Positions 1-9,839 of a stretch of DNA of 64,000 bases are shown here, in pieces; position 1 is the first letter of the stretch, and the number at the start of each line of letters is the position of its first letter. Source of the stretch: Chaetorhynchus papuensis (Eukaryota; Chordata; Aves; Passeriformes; Rhipiduridae). Under the pieces are notes generated by a model, which was not told the origin of the DNA, ran no database searches, and was given only the letters and a program-made list of their open reading frames with translations. The stretch is from the NCBI GenBank assembly GCA_013396525.1, contig VWYX01000841.1, positions 186,001-250,000 on the forward strand. The letters are read 5' to 3'. Made by a program: the position numbers and the translations under genes.

Positions 1-1398
1 CATCGTCCGTGCTTTGGAGGGACTTTGAGAGGTTTCTCTGTAGGACAAGGGTTCTGGGGTGGTTTGCTCTCTCCCTTCCTCCCTCCTGGCCCAATGCAGA
101 CCTTGGGGCTGAGCACTCCTAGGCTGATCACCGTCTTGTTGGTCCCAGTTTCCAAATGGGGACCACCTTCATGCCATTTCACCCTTCACCGTTTGAAGAT
201 AAAGCATAAATAAAATAAGGTATACACAGAAAACCCCTCATTCTGAATCACTGATTCCTTCCCTATGGGGAATCCAATCTCCACTCAAGAGGATGTAAAA
301 AAAAAAGGCAGGACTTTCATCATGCCCAAGGAGGCAAGGAACATATCTTGCTCTCTGGTCAACAAAAGTGTCTTCTGAACTATCCCACAGTAAAATTACC
401 CTGCAGCCAGGCACAAAATTCCCATCCTTTAGGCTACAATCCCACAGAACTGAAGGGCACTGCTCTGTGCTCCAGGAGAGTGCTTCTTTCTGGAAAGGCT
501 CTGCTTTCTCTTCTGAGTGAACCCTGTAGATCAACTCCCAACTGCAGGATCATGGCCAGAGCAGCTCTGCTGCACTGAAGCACGATGAGCAGAATATGGC
601 CCAGGTTCAGAAACCCCTGTCTCAGTTCCTGTCACCACCAGAATGATATGTGCAATATTACATCTCTACATAATATTAGCTGTTTAACAGTAATACTTTA
701 TATGCATACAGGCATATTTAATAAAATGCATATTTATATAAAAATAACGTATCAAATTATAATTACAGTATAAATATGCTGTATACCTTTTTAATAGGAC
801 CTAATCCCTGCAAAACACCTCCATAACATTATCTCTGTGGGACCCTTTCCCCAGGGGGAGCACACTGCATGCTCAGGTGTGCTTGCTGAACTTGGGGGCA
901 GATGTGGGAAACACCTACTTTGTCTTTCTTTGCCTGAAGTCTTGGTCTGCACTACCACCGTCACTGTGGTGCTGCTGACTAAATCAGGTGGCTGCACAGG
1001 AGGAGGACATGGACTCAGCCCCAGATGTGGCTTTGCAGAGCTCTGTGCTTGAGCAGTCGTTACCTGCCACAGGACAAATGAACGGCAGGAGAAGGTGTCG
1101 AGTTGGCCAAGCTAAGACCTGAATTCAGCATCTTGCAGCAGTAGGGGCGCAGACTGAGGTAGGGGATGTAGACTGTAGCTACAGAAGGTTGGAATGTCCA
1201 TATTTAACTGGGTATGTAACAGTCACTATGCAGATAGTTGTGGTCTCACTACTCCTTATGAAAAATGCGGGAAAAATGTGGGGGGAAGAAAGATTTGTGT
1301 TCGTGCTCCAACCTTGGCTGCTGTGGGGGTCTCTAAAGGGAAGGTCAGTCCAGAAAACACCACTGCCAGCATCAGGGATCTGGGTAAGGCACAAGATT
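1..1398. other. Unassigned single-copy DNA
   Basis: No gene or repeat family was recognised here. The stretch 640-800 is markedly AT-rich and holds an imperfect 16-bp direct repeat around 714-745 (each half starts GCATATTTA). Open frames are at most 98 codons, occur on both strands, and resemble nothing known. The 1180-1400 part has overlapping frames on both strands, which suggests only a chance lack of stops. Confidence 0.5.
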
Positions 1399-1929
1399 AG
1401 GTGATGGCCCTGACCTGGAGTGCTGTGTCCGGTTCTGGGCTCCTCAGTACAAGAGAGACATGGAGCTCCTGGAGTGGGTCCAGAGAAGGGCTACAAAGCT
1501 GATTGGGGAACTGCAGCATCTCTCCTGTGAGGAAAGGCTGAGGGAGCTGGGCCTGTTCAGCCTCAAGGAGAGACAAGTGAGAGGGGACCTCAGCAGTGTC
1601 TATCAGTCTCTGAAGGGAGGGTGTCAAGAGGATGGAGCCAGGCTCTGCTCAGTGGTGCCAACAACAGGACAAGAGGCAATGGGCAGAAACTGATGCACAG
1701 GAAGTTCCACCTGAACATGAGGAAAAACTTCTTTACTGTGCAGGTGACCAAGCACTGGAACAGGTTGCCCAGAGAGTCTGTGGAGTCTCTCTCACTGGGG
1801 ATATTCAAGAACCATCTGGACACAATCCTGTGCCGTGTGCTCTGGGATGGCCCTGCTTGAGCAGGGAGGTTGGACCAGATGACCCACTGTGCTCCCTTCC
1901 AACCTGACCCATTCTGTGGTTCTGCGGTC
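1399..1929 (+). mobile_element. CR1 LINE, 5'-truncated 3' end (copy A)
   Basis: CR1 is the main non-LTR retrotransposon of birds. It encodes ORF2 (endonuclease and reverse transcriptase), and new copies are usually 5'-truncated by incomplete reverse transcription. This copy starts inside the C-terminal part of ORF2 (sense peptide around 1460-1620 with the CR1-like run WVQRRATKLIGELQH and SLKERQVRGDL). It runs through the 3' UTR with the typical GGTTGGACCAGATGACC and TTCCAACCTGACC blocks, and ends at a degraded octamer tail (ATTCTGTGGTTCTGCG). Copy B abuts it directly on the same strand. The family call is recall-based but the match is extensive. The exact 5' boundary is uncertain by a few bases. 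Confidence 0.93.
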
Positions 1930-2501
1930 ACAGATGGTGTACCCCAGGGCTCAGTACTGGGGCCAGACATGTTTAATATCTTCATTGATGACCTGGAGGA
2001 AAGGATCAAGTGGACCTTCAGCAAGTTCACAAACAACACAAAGTCAGAGGGAGTGTTGATCTGATGGATCTGCAGAAGGATCTGGACAGTTTGGATCAAT
2101 GGGCCCAGGCCAATTGTATGGGGTTCCACAAAATGAAGTGACAAGTTCTGCACATGTGTCACAACAACCCCAGGCAGCGCTACAGTCTTGGGGAAGAGTG
2201 TCTGGAAAGCTGCCCAGCAGAAAAAGACCTGGGGATGCTGGCTAACAGCAGCTGAACATGAGTCAACAGTGTGCCCAAGAAGAAGGCCAGTGGCATCCTG
2301 GCCTGTATCAGCAATGGTGTGGCCAGCAGGACCAGGGCAGTGATTGTCCCTCTGTACTGGGCACTGGTGAGGCCACACCTCGAGTGCTGTGTCCAGTTCT
2401 GGGCCCCTCAATTTAGGAAGGACATTGAGGTGCTGGAGCGTGTCCAGAGAAGGGCAACAGAGCTGGTGAAGGGTCGGGAGCACAAGTCCTGTGAGGACTG
2501 A
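1930..2501 (+). pseudogene. CR1 ORF2 remnant: RT tail and C-terminal region
   Basis: These are decayed coding pieces of the CR1 polyprotein, which copies CR1 RNA into DNA at the target site. In the first piece (to 2063) the motif GVPQGSVLGP is followed by FNIFIDDLEE. The active-site box, normally FADDTKLGG, reads FTNNTKSEG at 2026-2052, so both catalytic aspartates are replaced by asparagine. A stop follows at 2062. The second piece (2271-2501) is in a different frame and carries the well-conserved stretch SGILACISNGVASRTRAVIV, then PLYWALVRPHLECCVQFWAP. It ends at a stop (TGA at 2499-2501). No function is expected. Confidence 0.9.
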
Positions 2502-2880
2502 GGGAGATGTGGCAGTTTAGCCTGGAAAAAGAGGAGGCTCAGGGGAGACCTTATCACTCTCTACAACTACCTGAAAGAAGGCTGTAATGAGGGGGGGGGG
2601 GTCGGTCTCTTCTCCCAGGTAACAAGTGACAGGATTAGAGGAAATGCCACCAGTTGCACCAGGGGAGGTTTAGATTGGATATTAGGAAAGGGCTTTAAAG
2701 CATTGCAACAAACTGCCCACGGAAGTGATGTAGTCACCATCCCCAGAAGGGTTCAAAAAAACATGTGGCTATGGCACTTGAGATATGGTTTAATTATGAA
2801 CATGGTGGTGGTTAACAGTTGGACTAGATGATCTTTGAAAGTCTTTTCCTACCATGATTCTCTGATTCTGTGATTCTATG
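1930..2880 (+). mobile_element. CR1 LINE, 5'-truncated (copy B)
   Basis: This second CR1 follows copy A head to tail. It begins within the reverse transcriptase domain (GVPQGSVLGP motif at about 1939-1968), continues through the ORF2 C-terminal region (2271-2501) and the 3' UTR, and ends in three intact octamers at 2857-2880 (ATTCTCTG, ATTCTGTG, ATTCTATG). The frame is broken between 2063 and 2271. A run of 11 G at 2591-2601 sits in the 3' part and looks like homopolymer expansion or an assembly-sensitive site. The intact octamer tail suggests it is the later of the two insertions, probably made into the tail of copy A; that order is inference. Confidence 0.95.
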
Positions 2881-4035
2881 TTTAAACTTATGCATTATAA
2901 TTATTTTGCTTTCTGTCCATTCTATCAATTTCCTAGTGAACCTGTTTTTTCTGTTGACTGTTCTCTAATTCTTTTTTAAAATGCATAAGCAGTTTCTAAA
3001 CAGTATTCATACAAAAAGTGTGACCCTGAGATCCTGAGTAACAAGTGAAAGGTATAGATGGGCATTTTAAGACTGCCATTGCAAGATATATCAGGACTAT
3101 GGCTGAGAGGACTAAACTCACTTTGGCTTCATCTCCTCTGATTAAAGTCCTGCTGCTGCATGTGTCCACTGGGCTGAGGATCCGTCTGTGCTCAGCATCT
3201 GGAGCAGGGATGAAGCCTGCTGTCTGGTCTCTACTCCTGAGTAGGATCTGCTCTAGCAGGTGGTAGTAGGAGGTTTGTAAGATGCCCACACCACTGGTCT
3301 CCCCCCCAAACTGCCCCAGGGCCACAGCAGGAGCCTGATGCCTCTGTTGCTTGAACAGCAGCTCTCTCTCCAGCGGGTACCATAAGCAAGGGAGTCCATC
3401 CCGAAACACAGAAGATAAAACCCTTTTGTCCCAAAGGACCCCACTGCTGGCTGAGTTCTATTCCTCAGTGATTAAAACCAGGGGGACACTTTTTGACTCA
3501 GAAATAGAGGGAGGGGAGCAGCCCCCTATGAGTGGGTGCCTTTTGCCTGGCTTGCACCAGACCAAGCCCCTCAGCTGTAGAGATCCAGCAGCAAAGCTGC
3601 CCGTGGGGAGAAGCAGCACTGGCCTGCAAGGGCCCCCAGGCAGGGACAGGGATGGGGCTGGGATTGGGGCGCTCCCCTGAGTGAGTACAGCTGCTGGAAG
3701 GGGATGAAGCAGCATCCGAATGCTTTTAGCAACAGACACAGGACTTGAATCAATAACACAAGAAAGCCTGTGGTCGGCGGCATTTCTGGCCACAGCAGAT
3801 GGACCACCATTCAAGGAAGGGTTTGAGGCTTCCTCTGCCTGAGGGGATTTTAAACCACATTCCCACATTTCAGGCAAGTACCCTCATCTCTCTCTGGCCT
3901 GTAGGTCTGTGTAGAATCTGCAGCGTTGCACAGCCAGGAATCACAGGGCTGGGAGGAAACAGCAAAAAGCATGACTTTTGTAGAGTGGTTATCTGGGCAG
4001 GGCTGCTCTGGTTTCTACACCCATGAGCAACCCTG
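2881..4035. other. Unassigned single-copy DNA
   Basis: This lies between two CR1 pieces. No recognisable gene or repeat was seen. Several frames of 60-139 codons overlap on both strands in the GC-richer 3050-3880 part (longest minus-strand 3458-3877), but none shows a known domain, and the shared lack of stops on both strands argues for composition rather than coding. Confidence 0.45.
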
Positions 4036-4193
4036 TCCATGGAGATACTCATACCTCAGCTGGTTACGACCCTGTACTACCTGATCTAACTTGAGGTTGT
4101 ATTTCACTTTGAAGTTTACCCTGCTCTGAGCGGGGGATGGACTGGATGACCTCCAGAGGTATCTTCAAAGCTAAATTATTCTGTGATTCTACG
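4036..4193 (+). mobile_element. CR1 LINE 3' tail fragment
   Basis: About 160 bp of CR1 3' UTR. It carries the ATGGAGATACTC start of the 3' UTR block, then TGATCTAACTTGAGGTT, GACTGGATGACCTCCAGAGG, and an octamer-type end TTATTCTGTGATTCTACG. An extra roughly 15-20 bp near 4100-4115 interrupts the usual order, so it is an old, diverged copy. It contains no coding sequence. Confidence 0.85.
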
Positions 4194-5160
4194 TCTATCA
4201 CTGGTTTTTATCCAGCTACTGTTTCATGTAAAATCCCTCAGTGAAGTCCCCTAGCCATTAGGTACAGGCATGTTGCTTCTTGCCTGTTCTACCTCTGCCT
4301 CCATAAATCTAAGGAAGCTCAGCTGTGGAGGTACAGAGTCCTCAGCAGGTTTTTAGCTAATGCACAAAGATTAAAAGCTACTGCAGTTGCCAGTAAAGGC
4401 AAGACTCTCAGGGTCACTCTTACTTAAGTAAAAGCTATACTAATTTGATCAAAGAACTAAATTATCTATTTTAGTGATTTGTATAACTTAGGGTTATTTA
4501 GTTCTGTATAAAATTTTGCATAGAAATCCACTTTTCTTCTGGTACCTTTGAACAAATAGAAATAACTCCAGCATATTAGAGATAATATAAAAGTGCATTT
4601 AATCACAACAGAAAATACATTGATGTATTTATTGGGTATGAACACAGGCAGATAAATGTAATCATATACAAAACCATTATATTAAATGAAGCCTGAAAAA
4701 TAAATACATTTATTGTACCTTTTAGTGGCAAATAAATAAACTGAATATATATTTAAATATTGATTTAAACGTGGGGTTTTTTATCCATTATGTTTAGATA
4801 CAGAGAAGTACAGTCAGTATTGATTGTGTAACAAAAGATATAAAAGATATACATTAACTCAGACACTGGAAAACAAAAATATTGATTTTTAACATTTTTA
4901 GGGTGAGAAGGGTTATACTTTAAAAAAAAAAAATTCAAAAGCGTGTCCTGTTTTCAAGCTGTATTTATTTGCCATGAAGTAACAAGTTCCACAGTGTGGT
5001 GTGTTCTGCAGCAGATGAAAATATTTAGTGTGTTAAATTTATGGCCGAGGGCAAAGAGCTGAACTTGGGAACCTATTTAAAGTGCAGTGGAAGTCTGTAA
5101 AGATAACGATGGGGAGTTGAAAGCAGTGAAGCCTCAGACAGTAATATCTCAATAACAAAG
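4194..5160. other. AT-rich non-coding DNA
   Basis: Long AT-rich stretch with no frame of note and no recognised repeat. The section 4950-5115 is less simple in composition and could be a conserved non-coding element, but conservation cannot be judged from one sequence. A 12-13 A run lies near 4922-4933. Confidence 0.4.
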
Positions 5161-5780
5161 AGCTAATACTTTGCTGCAGAGGCTTTCTCAGCAACAGTTG
5201 GTCCATTTTTGTCATTATGTCTAATCAAGTCCAGTCTTGCCTTGGCCTCCTCAGCCAGCAGACATCCAGCACTTAAATATATCCGTATGTGTCCAGTGTG
5301 ATTACAAGCGTCGTAACGCGCTCCCGGCTCTGTCCTCCCACCTCCAGCTGGCCCCAGACCCCAGGGTGTCACATTCCAGGTTTCATCCTCTGAATGTGCG
5401 TGCCGATGGCACGAGAGGTTGGAGGGCTCAGGGAAGGGGTGTGGGGTGGCTGCCACCCATGGGCAGAAGCATGTCCTCTCTGAGCCCTGCCACAGCCCCA
5501 GACACCCACAATGGGAAACATCACCAATCCTGCCAGAAAGCACCCAGGGTCAGGATGGGCTTGGGCTCCCAGTGCACCCGTATTTCTTCAGATGATCATG
5601 GACTTCACTGTCCTGGCACTGACCCTGACCCCACCGGAGGCCAAGCATGTAAAACCCCACCCCAGCCAGGCAGAGGACAGTATCTGCCTCCTTGTGCAAG
5701 TGGAGACAGGAGGCAAGAGCCAAAGGCAGGAGCTGTCTGAAGTGCTTTCTGCAATTACACTGGAAAATTCTTTAGTGTGA
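5161..5780. other. GC-richer block with a small CpG cluster
   Basis: Roughly nine CpG dinucleotides fall in about 140 bases at 5280-5420 (for example GCGTCGTAACGCG at 5308-5320), well above the surrounding CpG-poor DNA. Open frames of 167 codons (5237-5740, plus) and 126 codons (5163-5543, minus) overlap, with no known domain. This could be a minor CpG-island-like element, a GC-biased conversion patch or a relic promoter. I cannot distinguish these. Confidence 0.35.
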
Positions 5781-6849
5781 GTCAGCGGTAAAAAATTAAG
5801 AAAGTGCCAAGGAACAAAATTAACATATGTGAAGTTTCACAAGGTAAACAACTTGGCTCATAATTTGCTTAGGTTCTAAAGTTGCCTATATGGCTTAATG
5901 CTCCTGAAAGGATTCCTACTCTGAGCTGATAGTTAGAATAAAGACATTAAATTGCCCATATTGCTTATTAATTATGTACAGGCACTGGAATCCCAGCTGT
6001 GGCTTTGGATACAGTTTTAAACAAGTTTTAGTGAACAACATCCACTACCCTGGAGGAAGCAAAGGAGAACAAGCCTTTCCACAGCTGGGGTAGGATATAG
6101 GGTTGTATTCATCCCTCATGAATTTTATGAAAGTCCCTATCCTCATGACCTTTTCCAAAAAGTGTTGAACAGCCTGTGGGAGTGATGGGGTGTCCAGCAG
6201 AGGTGACAGGGGGATGCATGACCTGGGACTAATAATCACCTTAAGGCCACTTCTCTGAGCCCAACTCCAGCTGGGATGTGGAAGGCCCTGAACCTCTTGT
6301 GAAAAACCTCTCTATATAGTGAGTTGTATATTCAGCGAGGGAACAAAGGCCCTGAGAAGGTGGTTCTGCTAAAATATTTTTGGGATTATAGTTTCCCTTT
6401 TGGTACAATGGTCTCTAGTAATACTGCAGAGAACAGAGACGGGCAGAGAGCTCTGCTGTCTCCACTGCTTCTCCCATTTGTGCCAAAAGCCTGGAGGAGC
6501 AGGAACAGCTCTGCTGTGGAGGCCAGAGGGCTTGCTCTGGTGTGGTCTGGGCAAAGTGATGTGTACCTATATGATGAACAAATCAAGGTGTGGTTTTAGT
6601 GTGGGAGTAGTGGGCCTGAGCAGCCCACCAGCAAACAGGAAGGAAAGGTAATCCACCTCCTCTTTCTACTGCTGCTTCCAGTGCCATGCCAGGCAGGGGC
6701 AAGATGTGTTGGGAAGAAAGGACAGTAGGCTGCTTCACACTCCTCCCCTAGAAAGGAAGCTGAGTTGCTAATATTATCTGTATTTATTATATTTATGTGG
6801 TGCTGAGCTCATCTTTGAGACATCTGGGCCCAAGAACAGTAATTAAAAT

Positions 6850-6890
6850 GAACAACTGTTGACAGCATTTGTCACAAATTGAACAACTGG
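6850..6890. promoter_or_regulatory. Candidate regulatory cluster: TGACA/TGTCA dyad flanked by repeats
   Basis: A TGACA-GCATT-TGTCA inverted repeat (6860-6874) is bracketed by two copies of GAACAACTG (6850-6858 and 6881-6889). TGACAG and TGTCA resemble sites for TALE homeodomain factors (MEIS/TGIF), and CAACTG is an E-box type hexamer. The arrangement is seen directly; any regulatory role is inference. Confidence 0.2.
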
Positions 6891-8742
6891 CATAAATCAA
6901 ACTGCCTGGAGTCTCAGCCATCTCTCCCAAGGAGTGGATAAATACCATCTAGCCAAATTAAGAAAGCTCTGTGGAGCGCAAATGTTTGTGGCACGGAGTC
7001 AAAAACATGCCAGTGTCGAGTTCTGTTTTGGTTCTGGAGGAGCAAATCCCTCAGCCCAGGTGCCCTCCTTGAAGGACGTCTGTCTGCCCCCCACCCACCC
7101 CACCCTCACCATTCCTCTGATTCCAGCTATGGCACAAGAAGAGCAGGTTATCTGGCAACAGGGAAGGTTAAAAGCAGCAGCAAGCTCTGTCTGAGGGTGG
7201 ATTTTGCATTATGTGCAAATACCACTGGCTTTGCTGCATACTGAAGTTTGCAGCTAATTAAAGCACAAACCAAACCAAAATCCCACCCAAACCCCTTTGA
7301 AATCCATGACATGCAAACATAGGATGTATTTTATAAGCACTCAAGAGCAGCCAAGTTCATTAAGGCAAAGATCCATCAATATCCCAAAGCAACAGTTTAG
7401 GGGACAGCATAAAAATGGGTAAGCAGACATAGTGCCATCTTCCAAGCCCTCTCCTAGCCTCTGACCATTCACAGCTGAGAGACATTTAAATGACAAGGCT
7501 TGAGAAAACAAAATCTAACTTAGAAAAAAAAAAACATGCCAAGCATATAATAATTATGGATCAAGTCCTTGGGACATACAAATCCATATGGGACCTTTAT
7601 TTGTTTCTTAGAAAGCTGGTAGATTTCCTCTACTTAGACCAGGGGCCAATTTAACACCAAATTCCATTTGTAATTAGAGTTGCTTTTCTACATCCTTCAA
7701 AAGATTTTAAGGCTGGACGCAGGTGTTGGTCCTACCCATCACCTTCCCTTTGCTTCACACATCTGAAAACACAGGTACTTTTCTAAAGAGGGTAACCAGA
7801 ACTGCCCTGGTGCTGAGGCTCTTCTGTACCTATTGGGTCACCAAAATATCAGGGCCAAATAAAAGCAGGCAAAACCACAGAGACACCCGCAGTCTCCCCC
7901 AGGGCTGCCCTGCCCCAGGGCCCTGCATGACCCCAGGCCAGCTGGATGAAGCGGGCTGCAACATGTCCCCAGCCCCAGCCAAGAAGGTGGGACAGCAATG
8001 CAGAGAATTATTTCAGGAAGCTCCCTGGCTCGGGCAGCACTTACTCACAGGGCGCGTTCTCGAGTTTTGCATTCATGTGGCTGCAAATAGGTGCAGGAGC
8101 TCGTGCCTCCTCACATAGCTCCAGGAGTGGGGTCAGACTAGCCAGGAGCTGCATGGGGGACATCTGACAGCAGCTAGGGGAAGAGGCAGAGCATCAGATC
8201 AGACCTTGCTGCCCAGGTCTGCGAGCCCCATTCTCCTCTACAACAGTTCTGATGCTTACAAGAAGTCCCGTGGGTGTCTGTTCCGTGGCTGTTGAAGGTG
8301 CACCCCCACGTGCCCAGCCCACCATTGCCCCCTTTCCACCACCTGCCCTGGCACCGTTCCCAGTGCTGCCCCTCCAGCTGTGCATGGGGAAGCACAGATC
8401 AGCCCAGTTTCTCTAAGCTCCAGCAACTCCTTTCACGTTCAGTGTCCCTCCTGCCCTAGCAGACTGCTCTAGGCTGGCTTGGACCTTCAGACCTTGTTCT
8501 TCAAAGTTTACTCAGTTGTTTTACAAGGGTGCTGAAAGGGGTGAGGAACCTCTCTTGCCAGTATTTGTTCTCCTTTCCTCGCTCAGCAGTGCCCATCTTC
8601 ACCTCTGCAGACCTCTGAAATAGCTCCCTGCATCTGGATTCAGAAAAACCCCCGTTTTCTGTTTTTCTTCAAAGTGTAGAGAGGAGCAAAAACTGTGTGC
8701 ATGCAACCTTTCAAATAAAGTTTGCAGCTTTCTTCTTACTCG

Positions 8743-8858
8743 TATTTATTATGTGTTTGGCAGCAGCTGTGGCTTGAAGCATTGTTATACCAAGCACCAT
8801 GCAAACACAGGGCAGAAAAGCTGCTGGTGGCTAGAAGAGCTTGCGATCTCAATAGCAT
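8743..8858 (+). repeat. Possible ancient interspersed repeat
   Basis: The order TATTTATTATGTG, then a CACCATGCAAACACAGGGC block, then GAGCTTGCGATCTCAATAG resembles old amniote MIR/L3-type repeats, whose consensus has TATTATGTGCC...GAGCTTACAATCT. It is diverged and recalled from memory, so this is a tentative call. Confidence 0.3.
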
Positions 8859-9791
8859 AAATCAGTGCTGTGATTATACATGGAAAAAAAAAATGCTAAT
8901 TCATGCTGGCATACTCCCAGCTGGAAAAAGAGAAATGGGTAAGTTCTGCTTATTTTCTCACAGTCTCAATCAGAGCCTCACATACTGTGCTTCCAGCATC
9001 TCTGCTCTTTCCAGTGGTGACCCCTTCAGGTTCACCTCAGTCCTCCAGACTGTCCTGCTCAAGTGACAGACAATCATAACAGTGCTCTTCTAGAATAGAG
9101 AAAGCCTATGATGACTGGAGGGATGATTTGGGTTTGGCTCTCTGTCTCCGGGATTTGGTCTTACTAATGAAATTCTGGTGAGAATAATACACTTGCTTTA
9201 TGTGGAGTGCGAGGTATGTGTCTTGAAAGGCAGTAATTGTGGCAGAGTTTTACTTTTGGCAAGCCAAAGTTAAAAACAGGCTGTCTAGATGGACATGATG
9301 TCCAAGTACTTTCCTATCACAGGGGCTGAGATGCTAGCTCTGCTTGCTTTGTTTGCACTGGCCAGTATAAAACAATCTGCATACCATAATCTGAAAGGAA
9401 AGGTCAGCCCGAAGGTCACATGTTTTAAGGGTGTTACTTCAAAGACATTTATCTCCTTTACAACACCATTAAGTCCCTGGTAATGGTCTATTGTCTTTCA
9501 TCATCTCAACCTCTTCACCTGCGTGTTTATGTTTGGCCCAGCCTCCCGATGCGGGCGCAGGGGAAGCAGGTGCTTGGTGGCTCCTGCCTGACGGAGCACA
9601 CTCCCATGTTATTTGAGAAAGCAGCAGGCTGTTACAAGACTATCAAGCTGTAACCACAGTCATCCTCTTCCCCCTTCCTGCAGAAACCAGTAGTTAAATC
9701 CTGCACTTCTCAGCTGTTGTTTCTGATCCAGCCCTTCTTGCCCTTTTCAGTTGCACTGTTCAGGCGGGGATCTCCACTGTGGTGGCTCCTC

Positions 9792-9839
9792 TGAGATGAC
9801 CGGTCCCTGAGATGACCGGTCCCTGAGATGACAGGTTCC
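9792..9839. repeat. 16-bp tandem repeat, three copies
   Basis: The unit TGAGATGACCGGTCCC is repeated at 9792-9807 and 9808-9823 without change, and at 9824-9839 with two substitutions (CCGG to CAGG, and GTCCC to GTTCC). Each perfect unit contains the self-complementary octamer GACCGGTC. It is short and likely variable in copy number. No gene context is visible. Confidence 0.95.

Larger units (their letters stand above)
5781..9791. other. Single-copy non-coding DNA
   Basis: No gene was recognised. AT-rich patches at 5860-6020, 6770-6920 and 7520-7690 have the mixed composition typical of vertebrate conserved non-coding elements. The more GC-rich 7860-8460 part has overlapping frames without known domains. 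A possible ancient repeat at 8743-8858 is listed separately. Confidence 0.4.

Noticed and set aside
1590..2483. 297-codon minus-strand frame as a gene
   Set aside because: It is antisense to two CR1 copies whose sense strand has clear ORF2 homology, so it is a shadow frame.
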